A stretch of DNA of 64,000 nucleotides from Prostheceraeus crozeri (taxonomy: Eukaryota > Platyhelminthes > Polycladida > Euryleptidae): NCBI GenBank assembly GCA_907163375.1, contig CAJQUW010006967.1, forward strand, positions 620,001-684,000, read 5' to 3'. The notes below the pieces were generated by a model, which saw only the letters and a list, made by a program, of their open reading frames with translations, searched no databases and was not told where the DNA came from. A program made the translations under genes and the position numbers. Below are positions 1-10,863 of this stretch, in pieces; position 1 is the first letter of the stretch, and each line of letters opens with the position of its first letter.

Positions 1-7
1 ATATATT

Positions 8-36
<29 letters not shown>
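1..36. repeat. (AT)n microsatellite
   Basis: The window opens in an almost pure alternating AT run. It is a simple repeat with no coding content, and its left edge is cut by the window. Confidence 0.9.
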
Positions 37-39
<3 letters not shown>

Positions 40-1739
40 TATAGTTCATGCTTTTCAGATCTTTATGCAAAACGTTTGAACAAGCTGCTAAAGTTTTGAG
101 ACGATTTCTCAAACACGTATGGATCTTAATGCAAATAATTCTGATAAATTTACTCATGTTATCCTATGATTATTAATGCTAATATGCTATTTATGGAGCT
201 TCCACAGTATTCACAAATATTTCAACGTTTTTGGAAAATGATAGTGAAAACCTTAATGATGATGCCAAACATCGCTTTTGTTTTATATTAAAGCATTAGA
301 TGCTTCATTTATGTATAGTTAGTCATGAATATGATTCATGATAAAGTACATGAACTAAAGTCATGCCTAAAGTCATGACTCAGTACATTAAATGATATCA
401 TTTATGATATTTAAGTTCTACCAAGAATTCAACGAGTTGGATCCTTCTCATCTCATAATTGCACAAGACCTAATGCTTTTTTTTTTACAACCCATGATGA
501 TATCCATAAGTATTGATTAAACGAGTACCATGCCTCTAAGAGTAGGTTTTATTCATGTTTAAACGGAAATAATAACGTGTTTGTAGCATCTTTTGATCAC
601 AGAATTAGTTATTCAAACGAGTTTACTTTGAAACGTTATGTGTATTGGGGATCTTACAATGTCAGCAAAAATTGAAAGTCATTATTGAGTAATCTAACAG
701 TTAAATATGAACGTATTACTATTATAATTTCCTTGAGTTGCCATTGATTAAGCACTATTTTGAACACCAACACATTTAGATAGAAATTTATCAAACATGA
801 TTTATGCAGTAATAAAGCTAATCAGTTAATTCGAAAAAATATTGTTGATATTTATTTTGATTATTTTTTCTTTTCCTATTATTGCTTGAAGGAAATTGCC
901 AACCTTAACATACGTGAATATTTTTTATTAGTTTGTCATTGTAATTGAAGTTTTCCATCAAGCCATCAGGGTTGTCCGTCTACGTTCAGACGGTTCTGGT
1001 TCCTTTCATTCTATAATTCATAGCATTAGTTTATTTCCATTGAGCATACATGAATTGTAATGAACGTCCAAAACAAAAAACTTCACACTGTTTGACGTGG
1101 GAGCATTAATATCTAGCTGCTTGCAATTACAGTAACGTAAACGGATTCTTTTAAAGATGTTTTATACTACAGATGCTTACGAGATGCTTCACATTTCTTT
1201 TTAATTTTCTGCTTAAGGGTTATGGTACGTCCTCTTCACTCGAACTTTGATTTTTAACAACTCATGCAAAACTGTTTATCTATGATCATAATGGGTAACG
1301 TCGTTTCTTGTGATATAACAAATGACTGCCATATATGTGATTTTGACCGTATGAGAAAATTTAATAATTTGATCTTAAAATGATTGCTAATAGCTGTCTC
1401 CCTTAGATATGTTCTCTATCTAAATCAGTAGACTTGCTAATTTGAATGTTACCGGAGGAGACAAGGTGCTTTAGGACTTTGTTCCTTTAGATTAAAATGC
1501 GACATATTGAATACAGAATGCATGTTATTATTTCATATGATAAGTGGTGCTATATCATAATGAATTCATGCTGTTATAGGATTATTGTACATAAAACATT
1601 CAAAATTATGTGTTATGTATGTATTCTTCGTACCGATCTTCCTCTGTATGCTATGTTGCATTTTTTTCTGTCAGGAACATCTTTCTGAAAATCCGTGTGT
1701 TTCGGATGAGTATACGTACCTATTTTCAAAGCATATTTC
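37..1739. other. AT-rich stretch without recognisable genes
   Basis: All frames are stop-rich, with only very short ORFs. I see no protein motif, terminal repeat or RNA structure. If the exon at 2549 is real, this is most likely intron or upstream intergenic DNA of that gene. Confidence 0.5.
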
Positions 1740-2275
1740 TTTGTATGATTCATGCGTATGGCACGACAAAACGCGATACTGCTTCTTAGTACGTCTCATA
1801 CCCATGTTTCCGTATGTTTATACTATGTTTTCACATCTGTTTTTCACAAGCGTGTGCCTATGAGTATGATGAATTTTCATAATCTGATTCATTACTATGT
1901 AAAGTATAGTATGATCGTCCGTATTGTTAAGGGTTGGCCGGACAGAGCGTTTACATGTTCATCATATGTTTCATAGTAAGTTCATACGTTCTGTTCCATA
2001 ATAAGATTCATACTGTTTTTCACAGTGTAACTGGTATGAAACGTATTGATTTTTCATGGTATGTATCATCGTATGATTTTTTGTTGAGTATGATTTCGGG
2101 GTAAGCTTCATATCAGTTTTCTAACTATGTTTAAGTCATAGTATGAATCATACGTATGCCAGGGTATGGCCCGACAGAGCGTTACATGTCCATAGTATGT
2201 TTTATACTATGTTACATACGTCTGTTTCATACTATGTTTCATAGTATGATTCATACCAATTTTTTCTGTACGGGA
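1740..2275. repeat. GTATGA/TCATAC-rich degenerate repeat with an internal direct duplication
   Basis: The words GTATGA, TCATAC and CATAGTATG recur dozens of times, on both strands, so the segment is rich in short palindromes. A longer unit occurs twice in the same orientation, at about 1932-1990 and about 2163-2225. It contains GGCCGGACAGAGCGTTTACA, or in the second copy GGCCCGACAGAGCGTTACA, followed by the same TCATAGTATGTTT-type tail. The short ORFs in this stretch are shadows of the repeat. Class unknown. Confidence 0.55.
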
Positions 2276-2548
2276 TGTGATTGCGAAACAAAAATTGATT
2301 GTCAGTCAGAAAGCTAGCCAACTACTGCTCTATACTCACGACCTATTTTCGAATCCTGGTCTGACGAGTTGCGTTAGAAAGATCAGGTTTTATCTACATG
2401 AATAGCCTCCAGCACATGACCATTTATTATATTGCTAACGTCCGTTTGGACTGAATTTGCTTCATGACTGCATGTATATGAATAATCAAAGTATTGCTAA
2501 TCGACCCTTTCAGATTATTCTTTCCTTACATCATTTTATCTATTTCAG

Positions 2549-2746
2549 ATCATTCAGCCGATTTATGTCAGCCTTACTCAACGCGCCGCCCAACAAATGT
2601 TCCAGCAATCAGTGCCTTTAGCAAGTACCTTCACAGCCGCTGCCGCGGTGGCATCATCTCTCAACAACAGCAGTACCGCCAGTCCTGCTCCAGGCAGTCG
2701 GCGTGCGAGTTTACGGACCCAAAACACAAACATCAAACGCGACTAA
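2549..2746 (+). CDS. Probable terminal coding exon of a host gene (product not recognised)
   Basis: A pyrimidine-rich tract ending in TATTTCAG (AG at 2547-2548) is a good 3' splice site. It opens a 65-codon frame, IIQPIYVSLTQRAAQQMFQQ..., that ends in TAA at 2744-2746. The peptide has Gln-rich, then Ala/Ser/Thr-rich segments (TAAAAVASSLNNSSTASP) and a basic tail, RRASLRTQNTNIKRD, with a PKA-like RRAS site. This is typical of the disordered C-terminus of a nuclear or RNA-binding regulator, but I cannot name the family. GC content and codon-like composition rise here against AT-rich flanks. An AATAAA lies 692 bp downstream. Upstream exons were not found, so the gene probably starts outside the window or far upstream across a long intron. 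The start at 2549 assumes phase 0. The alternative is that this is chance composition in a non-coding repeat. Confidence 0.42.
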   Translation: MIQPIYVSLTQRAAQQMFQQSVPLASTFTAAAAVASSLNNSSTASPAPGSRRASLRTQNTNIKRD

Positions 2747-3460
2747 TGCCTCTTCCTTCTCATCTATCATTCTCGCAGCATTCCCCCTCTCTAAAGTTCT
2801 CTTCCTTTATCTCTTCCCGACTCATAATCACCTGCTGCTGTTCTCCGTGACCTACGTGTGCATCTACCCTCCTTCGTTTTTCACTGGATATGTCCCTAAT
2901 CATTCCCATCATTTGACCAAGCCGTTTCCGGGAAGACCAGAATACTCTGTTCTAATTGCTGCCATGAGTATGGTTCGGCCTCTAATCAGTATCATTCAGA
3001 TTTCAGATGGTTGTGGAGAGAAAGCGAATGTCATTTTGATCCTTGGAGGAAGGAGGTTTTGAAGTGTTCTGTTTCATTGGATTTCCACAATCTTGTAAGC
3101 GTTCATCACACACACTCAAGAAGTTTGTATAATAATACCACGCGTGATCTGTAATTTTTTGACATCGCGTTCGCATCGTTTTACTGGCAGGGCAATTTCA
3201 ATGTATGTCTTTGCTGTATAAAGTCGCTTTCTATCGCATGCTTTTCGAAATCGTTGGTGATATCTTACGTCACGAAGTTGAAATGTTTTTAAATTGCGAC
3301 GTAGTGAGACCATTTTCGCATCGACTGGCGTTTGATGTATTAATCGTGGAACGATTTTAGTCACCTCATACTATGAATATTTTGTCTGACCTTCTTTGTG
3401 AAGAAGAAAACCTTTTGATTGGATTTGTTTTATGAGTAATAAAGATTGATTGTACAAACT
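2747..3460 (+). other. Putative 3' UTR of the 2549 exon
   Basis: Sequence between the TAA at 2744 and the AATAAA at 3438. It holds overlapping short ORFs on both strands but nothing recognisable. Assignment as 3' UTR rests only on its position between the presumed stop codon and the poly(A) signal. Confidence 0.35.
3438..3443 (+). terminator. Poly(A) signal AATAAA
   Basis: Canonical AATAAA within GAGTAATAAAGATTG, followed by a T/G-containing stretch. It is placed sensibly to end the transcript whose last exon is proposed at 2549-2746. Confidence 0.4.
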
Positions 3461-3967
3461 CTTGAATTCTGTTTTGATCCAGCTAAATAGCTGCAGCTAT
3501 AAATTCACAAGAAAAAAGAGATCTTAGATCCGTTTAGACCTGGCATTCGTTAAATCCGTTTAGATTCCCCCAACAAAAATCCATATCTCGTGTGTTCAAG
3601 TTCTCATTTATTGTTAGGCCTATCGGAAATCGACGCTAATTATTCAAGTCGCTGGTTTAGAAATTTAACAATGATGCGCCTCAATTAAATGCACAGACAG
3701 CGCTTTTTCGGTTTCTTCGTTAGTTGAATTACATAAAGATGTAGAGGACCTTGAAATAATAAAATACAGCCTTGAATAATAATAATTTTTAGCTAGTCAG
3801 TAATAATAATTTTTACTTACACAGTTTTCAAAAAGGACAGATGATTACACCACATGGGAATTTACATGTCAGCCTTATGATCAAGAAGTAGTCTATCGAC
3901 TTATCTTTTTGATACTTAACCATAGTCTATTCATTTGACCTACTTATTTAATTTCAACAAGTGATAG

Positions 3968-4005
3968 TTATCGCACTCTAGATTTCGTCGAGAAGAGTGC
4001 GATAA
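3968..4005. repeat. Perfect 12-bp stem hairpin
   Basis: TTATCGCACTCT (3968-3979) pairs exactly with AGAGTGCGATAA (3994-4005) around a 14-nt loop. It stands alone in otherwise unstructured sequence. It may be the relic tip of a foldback element or a small RNA hairpin. Confidence 0.6.
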
Positions 4006-4202
4006 TTGCTTGACAGCGCCGCGGATACGAATTGCACTTTTTCAGCACACTTTCTATACTTTGACACTTGAATCAACCATTTAGAAAATACATAAAAAGG
4101 TCCAATCTATTCATCTTGTCGACACTTGTCATTCAATCTGAAACAGAGCTACCGATAGAACGCTAGTTAGCCTGCTCACAGCGCAAACCATTGATAGGCC
4201 TA

Positions 4203-4360
4203 ATCCCAGTAAACATTGTGACGTCATTGCGACGTCCCATTGACGTCATCATGCGTCTGAGACGTCTATGACCAGAACGGGATGTCGCAGTGACCTCCCA
4301 TCAAAGACGTCAGAATGACCGCCTGTATATGACGTCACTGTGACATTCAAAGTGTGACCA
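4203..4360. repeat. GACGTC/TGACGTCA-rich repeat fragment
   Basis: Within about 130 bp the words GACGTC, TGACGTCA and GACGTCC recur about seven times in an AT-rich neighbourhood. The segment starts with CCCAGTAAACATTGTGACGT. The same end word, CCCAGTAAACATCGTGA, appears reversed at about 8279-8296, so this is probably one end of a dispersed repeat. TGACGTCA is also the CRE consensus, but I take the cluster to be repeat-derived. Confidence 0.55.
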
Positions 4361-4439
4361 CAAAACATGATCAATGAGCCCAACCACGTGAGTCATGAAA
4401 TTATAAAGTTACGCTATGATGAATAAATTCCACTTATGC

Positions 4440-4870
4440 ACTAAGTTTTGGGACTGTCTTTTTTAATTTCCTTCTCGAACTCTCGAATCCTCGCACTTCA
4501 CATTATCTAATCCTCGCTTTTCTTGTACTGTTTTCTTTGACAGATTCTCTGTCAAAGCATTAGATTCTCCTAATTTTTTTCTTTTCCTTTCTCTTTTCCC
4601 TATTTCTATTACACTTCACTTAATTCTTTTTCTCATCTTCTATTTTCTCCCCACTTCTTTCTTTTCTTCTTAGTTCCAATTCATCATTTCTCTCTCTTCT
4701 TCTATCTCTTCTCACTTCTCATTTCTTCCTCACCTTTCTCATAGATTTCTCATTCTTCCTCCTTAACTCTGTCTCCTCATTTCTCTCTATAATCTTCTTT
4801 TATTCTTCTGTTTCCTTATCGCTCATCATTTTCTTCTTTCTATTTATTATTCTCCATTCAATCTGTTTTT
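4440..4870. repeat. Long pyrimidine-rich (T/C) tract
   Basis: Over about 430 bp the + strand is overwhelmingly T and C (TTCTTTTTCTCATCTTC-like), with few purines. It is simple-sequence-like but not periodic. No ORF is present. Confidence 0.75.
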
Positions 4871-6698
4871 GCTATTCGTATTTATCTAAATCGATGTAAT
4901 CTTCGCTAACAACATAATGTAAAAATTCCATCACTAATTTACTACCATTGCATTTCTTATTAATCGGATTCTGTTTATGCATGGCCTTTTGTTGCCTCCC
5001 AATTTTGCGATTGCAGTAGGAAGATAATACAATTAAAATACTTCATATCATAATTCAACGGATCTCTCTTTTCCGGATTCATTCGTGCCCGGTACTCGAT
5101 GCATGGACTGGTTGTCTTTCGATGATATTAAAAGATCCAGCGTTGGCGGTTCACGTCCTTTAAGTGCAGCCCTGTATTTCATTATCTGAATAGAGGAGAA
5201 CGCGACAAGATTATTTTCCCTATACCGCCTGGGGCGAATGAACCTTCAATAAAACCGTACTATCGATAAACCACATGCAGCGGAGAGGAAAACGTACAAG
5301 CAGGTCCCTTCCTTTCATTCATGTTACTCGCACTGCGATCGAACGTGATTCATGTATTGCGATACGGTTTAGTGATAGACCAAACTTTCTTAAAGACGGC
5401 CCGAGCACCTTCCTTTGAACATTTGAGGAACTACAAATCACCAACCATATTCGAACCTCACAATCATTTCACAGATTCATTTATTTCTATTTCAAGTTGC
5501 CGACCAGAGTTGGAAGGGGACTAGTTTTGCCTTCATCATCTTACAAAACATCTAGCGATTTGGATCACCACATAATCGTGAATTTACTTTATTCCTCCAA
5601 TGTCGCTGACAACACAGGTTCGATTTTCATCTCGTGCTCTCTGAAAGAAAAATAGATCTAATGCTGATTACAACCCACATGTTTTCGATGATTGGATATC
5701 ATCAATTGCCGAGTTTTCAGGTGCGCTGTCTACTCTTTCCCCTTCTTACTAAGTTTAAGAGACATACTACGCACTGGATTCGTTAACAGTTATTTTCACG
5801 AAAAACTTATAAATGTTGCAGTTACTTCATGCACATCGCACAAATAAAAGAAAAAATATTTTAATTGTCTATAAAACATGGCATCATCTGATATCAATTA
5901 ATTTGTTTCAAATTTCGTGGCTCTCGAATTGGAATCAGATTAGTTCCTCCCGCCGAAGATAATTTACCATAATTAGAGGCTTTACATACATTTTGCCATG
6001 CTTAAAAAGGAACGCTGCTATTCGAACATTTTCATCTTCCTGTTATTGAACTGTTGTGTGATCATCAATATAATACTTAAAGTTTTCTGCAAAATACTGA
6101 AGTTTGTACCATAGGATTATAAATGACAATGCATAGGCAACCATTTTGACGATCAAAATGTTGTGATTGTGCATTGATTTTTTTACGTAAGTGAATAATT
6201 TAAATGTACTGTAACAATGTAATAATGTAAGGTACAGGTATCTAAGCTTATTAAGCAAATCTAGATAATGATTATGATTCTACTGTATATTTGAATAATT
6301 GGACGATTGTACGTCACACATATCAGTTTGCAATATCGTAATGCGTGCACATACATAAGTTTTGTTGAATAATATTCAAATAAGCTTATTTTGTTGAATG
6401 TTATCAATTATTGCGAAAATGAATGAATAAATAATTTGCTTTTCTCATGAATGTATTGGATGCAATGTATTTTTTGCTAGCCTGGATTTTTATGAAATGG
6501 TTGCAAACATGACAATATTATAATTTGCATATTTGTAAGGTTAGGAACACATTCTGGGCTACATAAAATAGGCCTGTATTCGATTTAATTATAATAAAAC
6601 GTTATGTTTGTAATATGTTGTAAATAGAACAAAACGTTTATTATTTGATGATAATTATGATGTCTAAAAAATGATTACCCTTTACTCAGTTTAAAACT
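4871..6698. other. No recognisable feature
   Basis: Only short, composition-driven ORFs occur, the longest 71 residues. The part around 5090-5530 is less AT-rich than its surroundings, but no frame gives a recognisable peptide. I see no terminal repeats here. Confidence 0.4.
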
Positions 6699-7002
6699 AA
6701 AGCCACTAAATTCATTTTGATAAAATTAAAAACTAATTCTTGCACAATGCATTTCGTCCATTCTTATTCAAGTGCAAACATGCAGGATTGAATATAAAAT
6801 ACAAAATCTGAAATCATACTTCTACAGCAATGAATCTATGAACAAAAGGATTGTTCATAGATATATTACTGCAGAAGTATGCTTATATGATTCTAGATTT
6901 TGTATTTTATATTCAGTCCACGTTTATACTTAAATAAGATTGGGCGAAAGACATTGTGCAAGAATTAGTTTTTAATTTTATCAAAATAAATCTAGTGGCT
7001 TT
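6699..7002. repeat. Foldback (palindromic) element, about 300 bp
   Basis: The arms 6699-6843 and about 6852-7002 are imperfect reverse complements. AAAGCCACTAAATTCATTTTG pairs with CAAAATAAATCTAGTGGCTTT, and TTCTTGCACAATG pairs with CATTGTGCAAGAA. The centre, TCTATGAACAAAAGGATTGTTCATAGA, folds tightly. It is a classic MITE/foldback layout with almost no loop, and a few mismatches and indels suggest moderate age. No target duplication was identified. Confidence 0.8.
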
Positions 7003-8073
7003 TTTTTATTTATTGATAATTATGATGATTAATTTTATCATGATTGTGCAATTAATTGTGTGTAAATAAATTAGCCTATAGCCGGAAGATGATGGTCGCT
7101 TGTCCCGCATTTGCTTGAAAAACAGAGGAAATACTATCTAAACAAGGAATTCTCTCATCATATGAATGTCAAATTTTATTGGGTTGTACAGTATTAATGC
7201 AAAATCATGTTAAAATTCATGATCTAATTTTACAGGCGATAAATATCCGAAGATGGTCAAAAATCAAAAATATATCAAAAATTGTGTCCCTGTCCAGATG
7301 CAGAGCATTGCATGCATTCAAAATATAATGACAATGTGAATTTTAAAATGTATGTTTTTCTAAATTTTAGTTTCTAATTTTAGTTTCTAATTATGTCTTC
7401 AATTTATAATTTAGCTTCGATAGCCTCTAGATTTTAGGCAACAAGCATGAAGAAACTTTTATTTTGGATCAGTTGTGCCTCATGTCAATGAAAGAAATTT
7501 TATATTTTACGAACTATACAGAATTATATATTGTTCATATTCAATGTAGGCCCTATATGACTACATGTCAAGCATCTTCTCTACTACTCAAATTCAATGC
7601 ATGCTTTTCGATACCTCTGATAGCAATTACTGCATATTAGATATTGATATTCTAATATTAGTGAATTTCTCTTTTGAGACGTTGGTATATGTATGCCTAT
7701 GTGTATGTAATTTTGTGATTTCTAATGAAAATTTTGCGGTTTCTTTACTTCAGTACTGAATCGTGCTTACAAAAGGTCTAATGGAATATCGAGAGAAGGA
7801 TCTCCGTGATTTATCAGCGTCCTGCTTTTTCGTCAATAGGGAACGATAGTATGCAAACAGAAATTATAACTTCGATCAATTTGCGAAAATATAATTAATC
7901 CACCCCAAATATGATGTCCAAATGTTTTTCTCGCTATCGAGTCATAATTGGGGCTAGGGTAAATGATTGAAACATAGTATTTAAGTAGGGTAATAGGGAT
8001 GCTCTGTCCACGATGTCCAAGTGACTCATTTAGGACTCGCGTAGAGCACTTTAAGAAGCATACGTACAGTTGG
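7003..8073. other. No recognisable feature
   Basis: AT-rich sequence with short ORFs only. A small duplication of TTTTAGTTTCTAA occurs near 7365-7390. Nothing else can be supported. Confidence 0.4.
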
Positions 8074-8297
8074 ATTCCCGCGGCGGGATTCAGACCTGAC
8101 GGTCCCTGTGTGAGAGTTCCCCTGTGACTACGTGGGATGTCCCGCGGGAATGTCATACTGACGAGTCCTGCTGATGCTTCGGCGCTTGACGTGTCCCCTT
8201 TTTTACTGTCCAAATAAGAACGTACGTACGTGGCCATCCTGGAATGACGATCGTCCCATGATCAATCCCAGTCTGATCTCACGATGTTTACTGGGAA
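8074..8297 (-). repeat. GC-rich repeat fragment related to the 4203 repeat
   Basis: Read on the minus strand it begins CCCAGTAAACATCGTGAGA, matching the start of the 4203 repeat. The other end has ATTCCCGCGG at 8074 mirrored by CCGCGGGAAT at 8141-8150. GC content and CpG density are well above the surroundings. A 134-residue minus-strand ORF (7833-8237) spans part of it but has no recognisable domain and is probably a shadow of the repeat. Confidence 0.45.
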
Positions 8298-9524
8298 TGA
8301 TTATTCGATTTCTATGGCTCAAAATAGCAATGCACTTACCATGCACTCAATAGGCTTACCAATCGCTCCATGATACAGTTCTTGAAGTGAAAGCTTCATC
8401 AGCGTAGCCATAGCGTCCTTTAACAATATATTTGGCAAGTGCTACAGAATAACTGTAGAACCATATAAATATAAATTGTTCTATTTCTGTCCTGAAATCA
8501 ACGTCTGCGTAGAACGAATACATTGCATGCGACCACTGTGCGATGAGAATTTTAACAGCCATAGCGATAAATTCTGAGGCAACATTATTGCACGATGAGG
8601 TCATTTATCGTCCGTCGAGCAATAAATGAGAACGAATCAATTTAATAGTTAATAAAATCGAATCAAAAGCACGTACAGTCTGAAAATATAACTTATATGC
8701 AGATGTTGTTGATTTTCTCATTTGAGAAGACGTTCGACAGCCGGAGTTCATCATTTTGAGGACTCCATATAGGCCTACTGCAATAACTCCGTGAAATGAC
8801 GGGACGTCGACTCGACAACTATCCGCATCCGACCTGATACACAAAACAGCTTGTTCAAACGTGTTCGAAAGTCATTTGCTTCTCAAAAGAATTTTAAAAA
8901 TAATAATAATCTACAACTGCATGATTTGACAACATCGCAGCATCACTGCGGCACCGTTATATTTTTCTGCGGGGTAGAACACAGAATTAAATTCTGTGAT
9001 TGAGAATCTCTTGCCATTGAATTGCATACTGCTAATTGCCACGTATATTTTTGTTTCATATTATAATTGTTCCGCCTTCATATTTCTACTTAAAATGTAA
9101 TAAACAGTAGATAAGTAGACGGTGAAAATTGTGCTTGCACACAACAGAGTCATGCAGGGCTAAATAATTGTGACAGTTACCCATCATTTATTACCATCGC
9201 GATCGACCAAGATTCAATCAAACACTTTATCAACCCTTAAAGGTTTGGGCTTAGCGTGCAGGTTCAAAGTGGAACAATTTGCAGCAATTACTTGAATGCA
9301 ATCATTTGCAAAATATGGAGAGATATGGGAGCGCTTGATCTGCATGGTTTGGTTGACCTAGGTGCGCTCCGATTTCGGAGAGTTTAGGGTTGCGCTCTGC
9401 GATCCGGACTATCCTCATAACTGAGCTTATAAATGACTCGTATAAGTGAATGACTCTCTTAAGTGAATCTTATTTAGGAATCGTTGATGGAAACAAAATA
9501 ACATCAAATTTCATCTAGTGCTTC
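8298..9524. other. No recognisable feature
   Basis: Two adjacent minus-strand ORFs of about 80 residues (8356-8604 and 8605-8844) lack any recognisable motif, and their composition follows the base content. I do not call them genes. Confidence 0.35.
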
Positions 9525-10292
9525 CGCCTTCATATCAAGAGCTAAGGGCATTTTTGATATCTTCAAAGGACGGGGTTATAAGGCTAATTTGCTGGTTAAT
9601 TCTTGCGTAAAGTCCTTCTCAAAGAATAGGTTCCTTGTTTTTAAGTTTGGTTGTTTTTCGCCCCGCCAGATGCCATCCATCATTGGCATGTTGGGCTAAG
9701 AAAACCTCGTCCAGTTTCATGTGCTTCCTTTTGTCCAAAAAATTTCAAAAATTTTATTTTCGGTTAAGTTCTGCTATGTTTCTTCAGGTTTGGAGAGACC
9801 TTCCATATCGTACATTCGATATGGTTGGCCTGGCCCCGCCTTGTGGTATAGGTTGGAGGTTAGGGGCCGAAACCTTGCTTCATGCAGCCACATGGTTCCT
9901 CCCTGATGACTCCATACATAGCAAGCTTAATTTTGGTTTTTTAGGTTTCTTATTTTCACCTTTTGTTATTTTCAGTTAGATTCTCGTCAGGTCCATGACG
10001 AACTCTTATTTCAGTTCTTATATGATAAAATAAAATCGTTTATAAGTATTAATTTATTTCCCTTCCCGTCTTAAGTTGAGTCGACTAGCCTTTATACGTA
10101 TTTCAGTCCCTACTCTATACTGGAGTAGGTTACTCTATGTTGTTAGTATTAATTCATATTCATTCGTTCATGACTTTTAATTACCTATTTATTTACAGGA
10201 TTCTCCACTAGGATAGTTGTTTAACTTTGGTATCTTCCGTTTCCTGGATCCTTCGAATTTTTTTTGACCGTGTCGTGTCTTAATTCGAACAA
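9525..10292 (+). mobile_element. Probable non-LTR/Penelope-type retroelement 3' remnant
   Basis: Around 9535-9650 a frame reads FDIFKGRGYKANLLVNSCV. This resembles the segment after the reverse transcriptase palm in many LINE and Penelope-like proteins, where a short helix is followed by RGYP-like residues. The remaining ~600 bp looks like 3' untranslated sequence. The last ~310 bp (about 9980-10292) is repeated in reverse at 48408-48705. The two copies end at the same point (near GTGTCGTGTCTTAATT) but start at different points, which is the signature of 5'-truncated retroelement copies sharing a 3' end. The protein assignment is weak and the shared 3' end is firmer. Confidence 0.4.
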
Positions 10293-10375
10293 AATGTAAA
10301 AAGTAATCCATGATCTCATCGGATCACTGGTCGTCGAGATCGAGTGACAATGTCTGACTGAGCATAAGCCGTACC

Positions 10376-10798
10376 ACGGTTCACCGGAAGTTGAATCTAA
10401 ACATAAAAAATACGACCCCAAAACGAAGTTCATTTTTGAACTACACTATACCCATAGATACTCATGTGACATGTCGTTCAAATCCTGAATGAGCTTCTTG
10501 CGAGAAAATCATAGATATCGGATTGTGTCCAAATCCTCAATTTTTTACTACTAACTTTTTGGACTAATTTCTTCAAACTTAATGCTATTGTAAATCTGAC
10601 CTTATTAGATATCGGGAATAATATTCCACTAGAATTGACAACTTGCATGAAGCTTTGTTTGCCATTTTACATCGATATCTGGCCTGCTTCAAGGTTTATT
10701 AATAATGATAATAACACAATATTTGATAGTGATAGATTCTAATGTTTTAATACCATATGAATCCTTAAAAACTTGTTTAATTTTAGATATTGAAAAGT
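10376..10798 (+). repeat. Left terminal inverted repeat of the RAG-related transposon
   Basis: Reverse complement of 13072-13491 apart from a handful of substitutions. The match runs from ACGGTTCACCGG through AAACATAAAAAATACGACCCC to TTTAGATATTGAAAAGT, where similarity stops. For a cut-and-paste element, a TIR over 400 bp is long. Confidence 0.88.
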
Positions 10799-10863
10799 CT
10801 TGTGATTAAATTAAATTCTATGTATTACAACATCTTATAAACGAGGTTTGATGTGCATGAAGT

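Noticed and set aside
7833-8237. 134-residue minus-strand ORF
   Set aside because: It overlaps a GC-rich repeat fragment and reads through it without any domain, so it is a composition-driven ORF.
10221-10433. Minus-strand ORF spanning 10221-10433
   Set aside because: It crosses from a retroelement tail into the left TIR of the RAG-like element and is not a unit.
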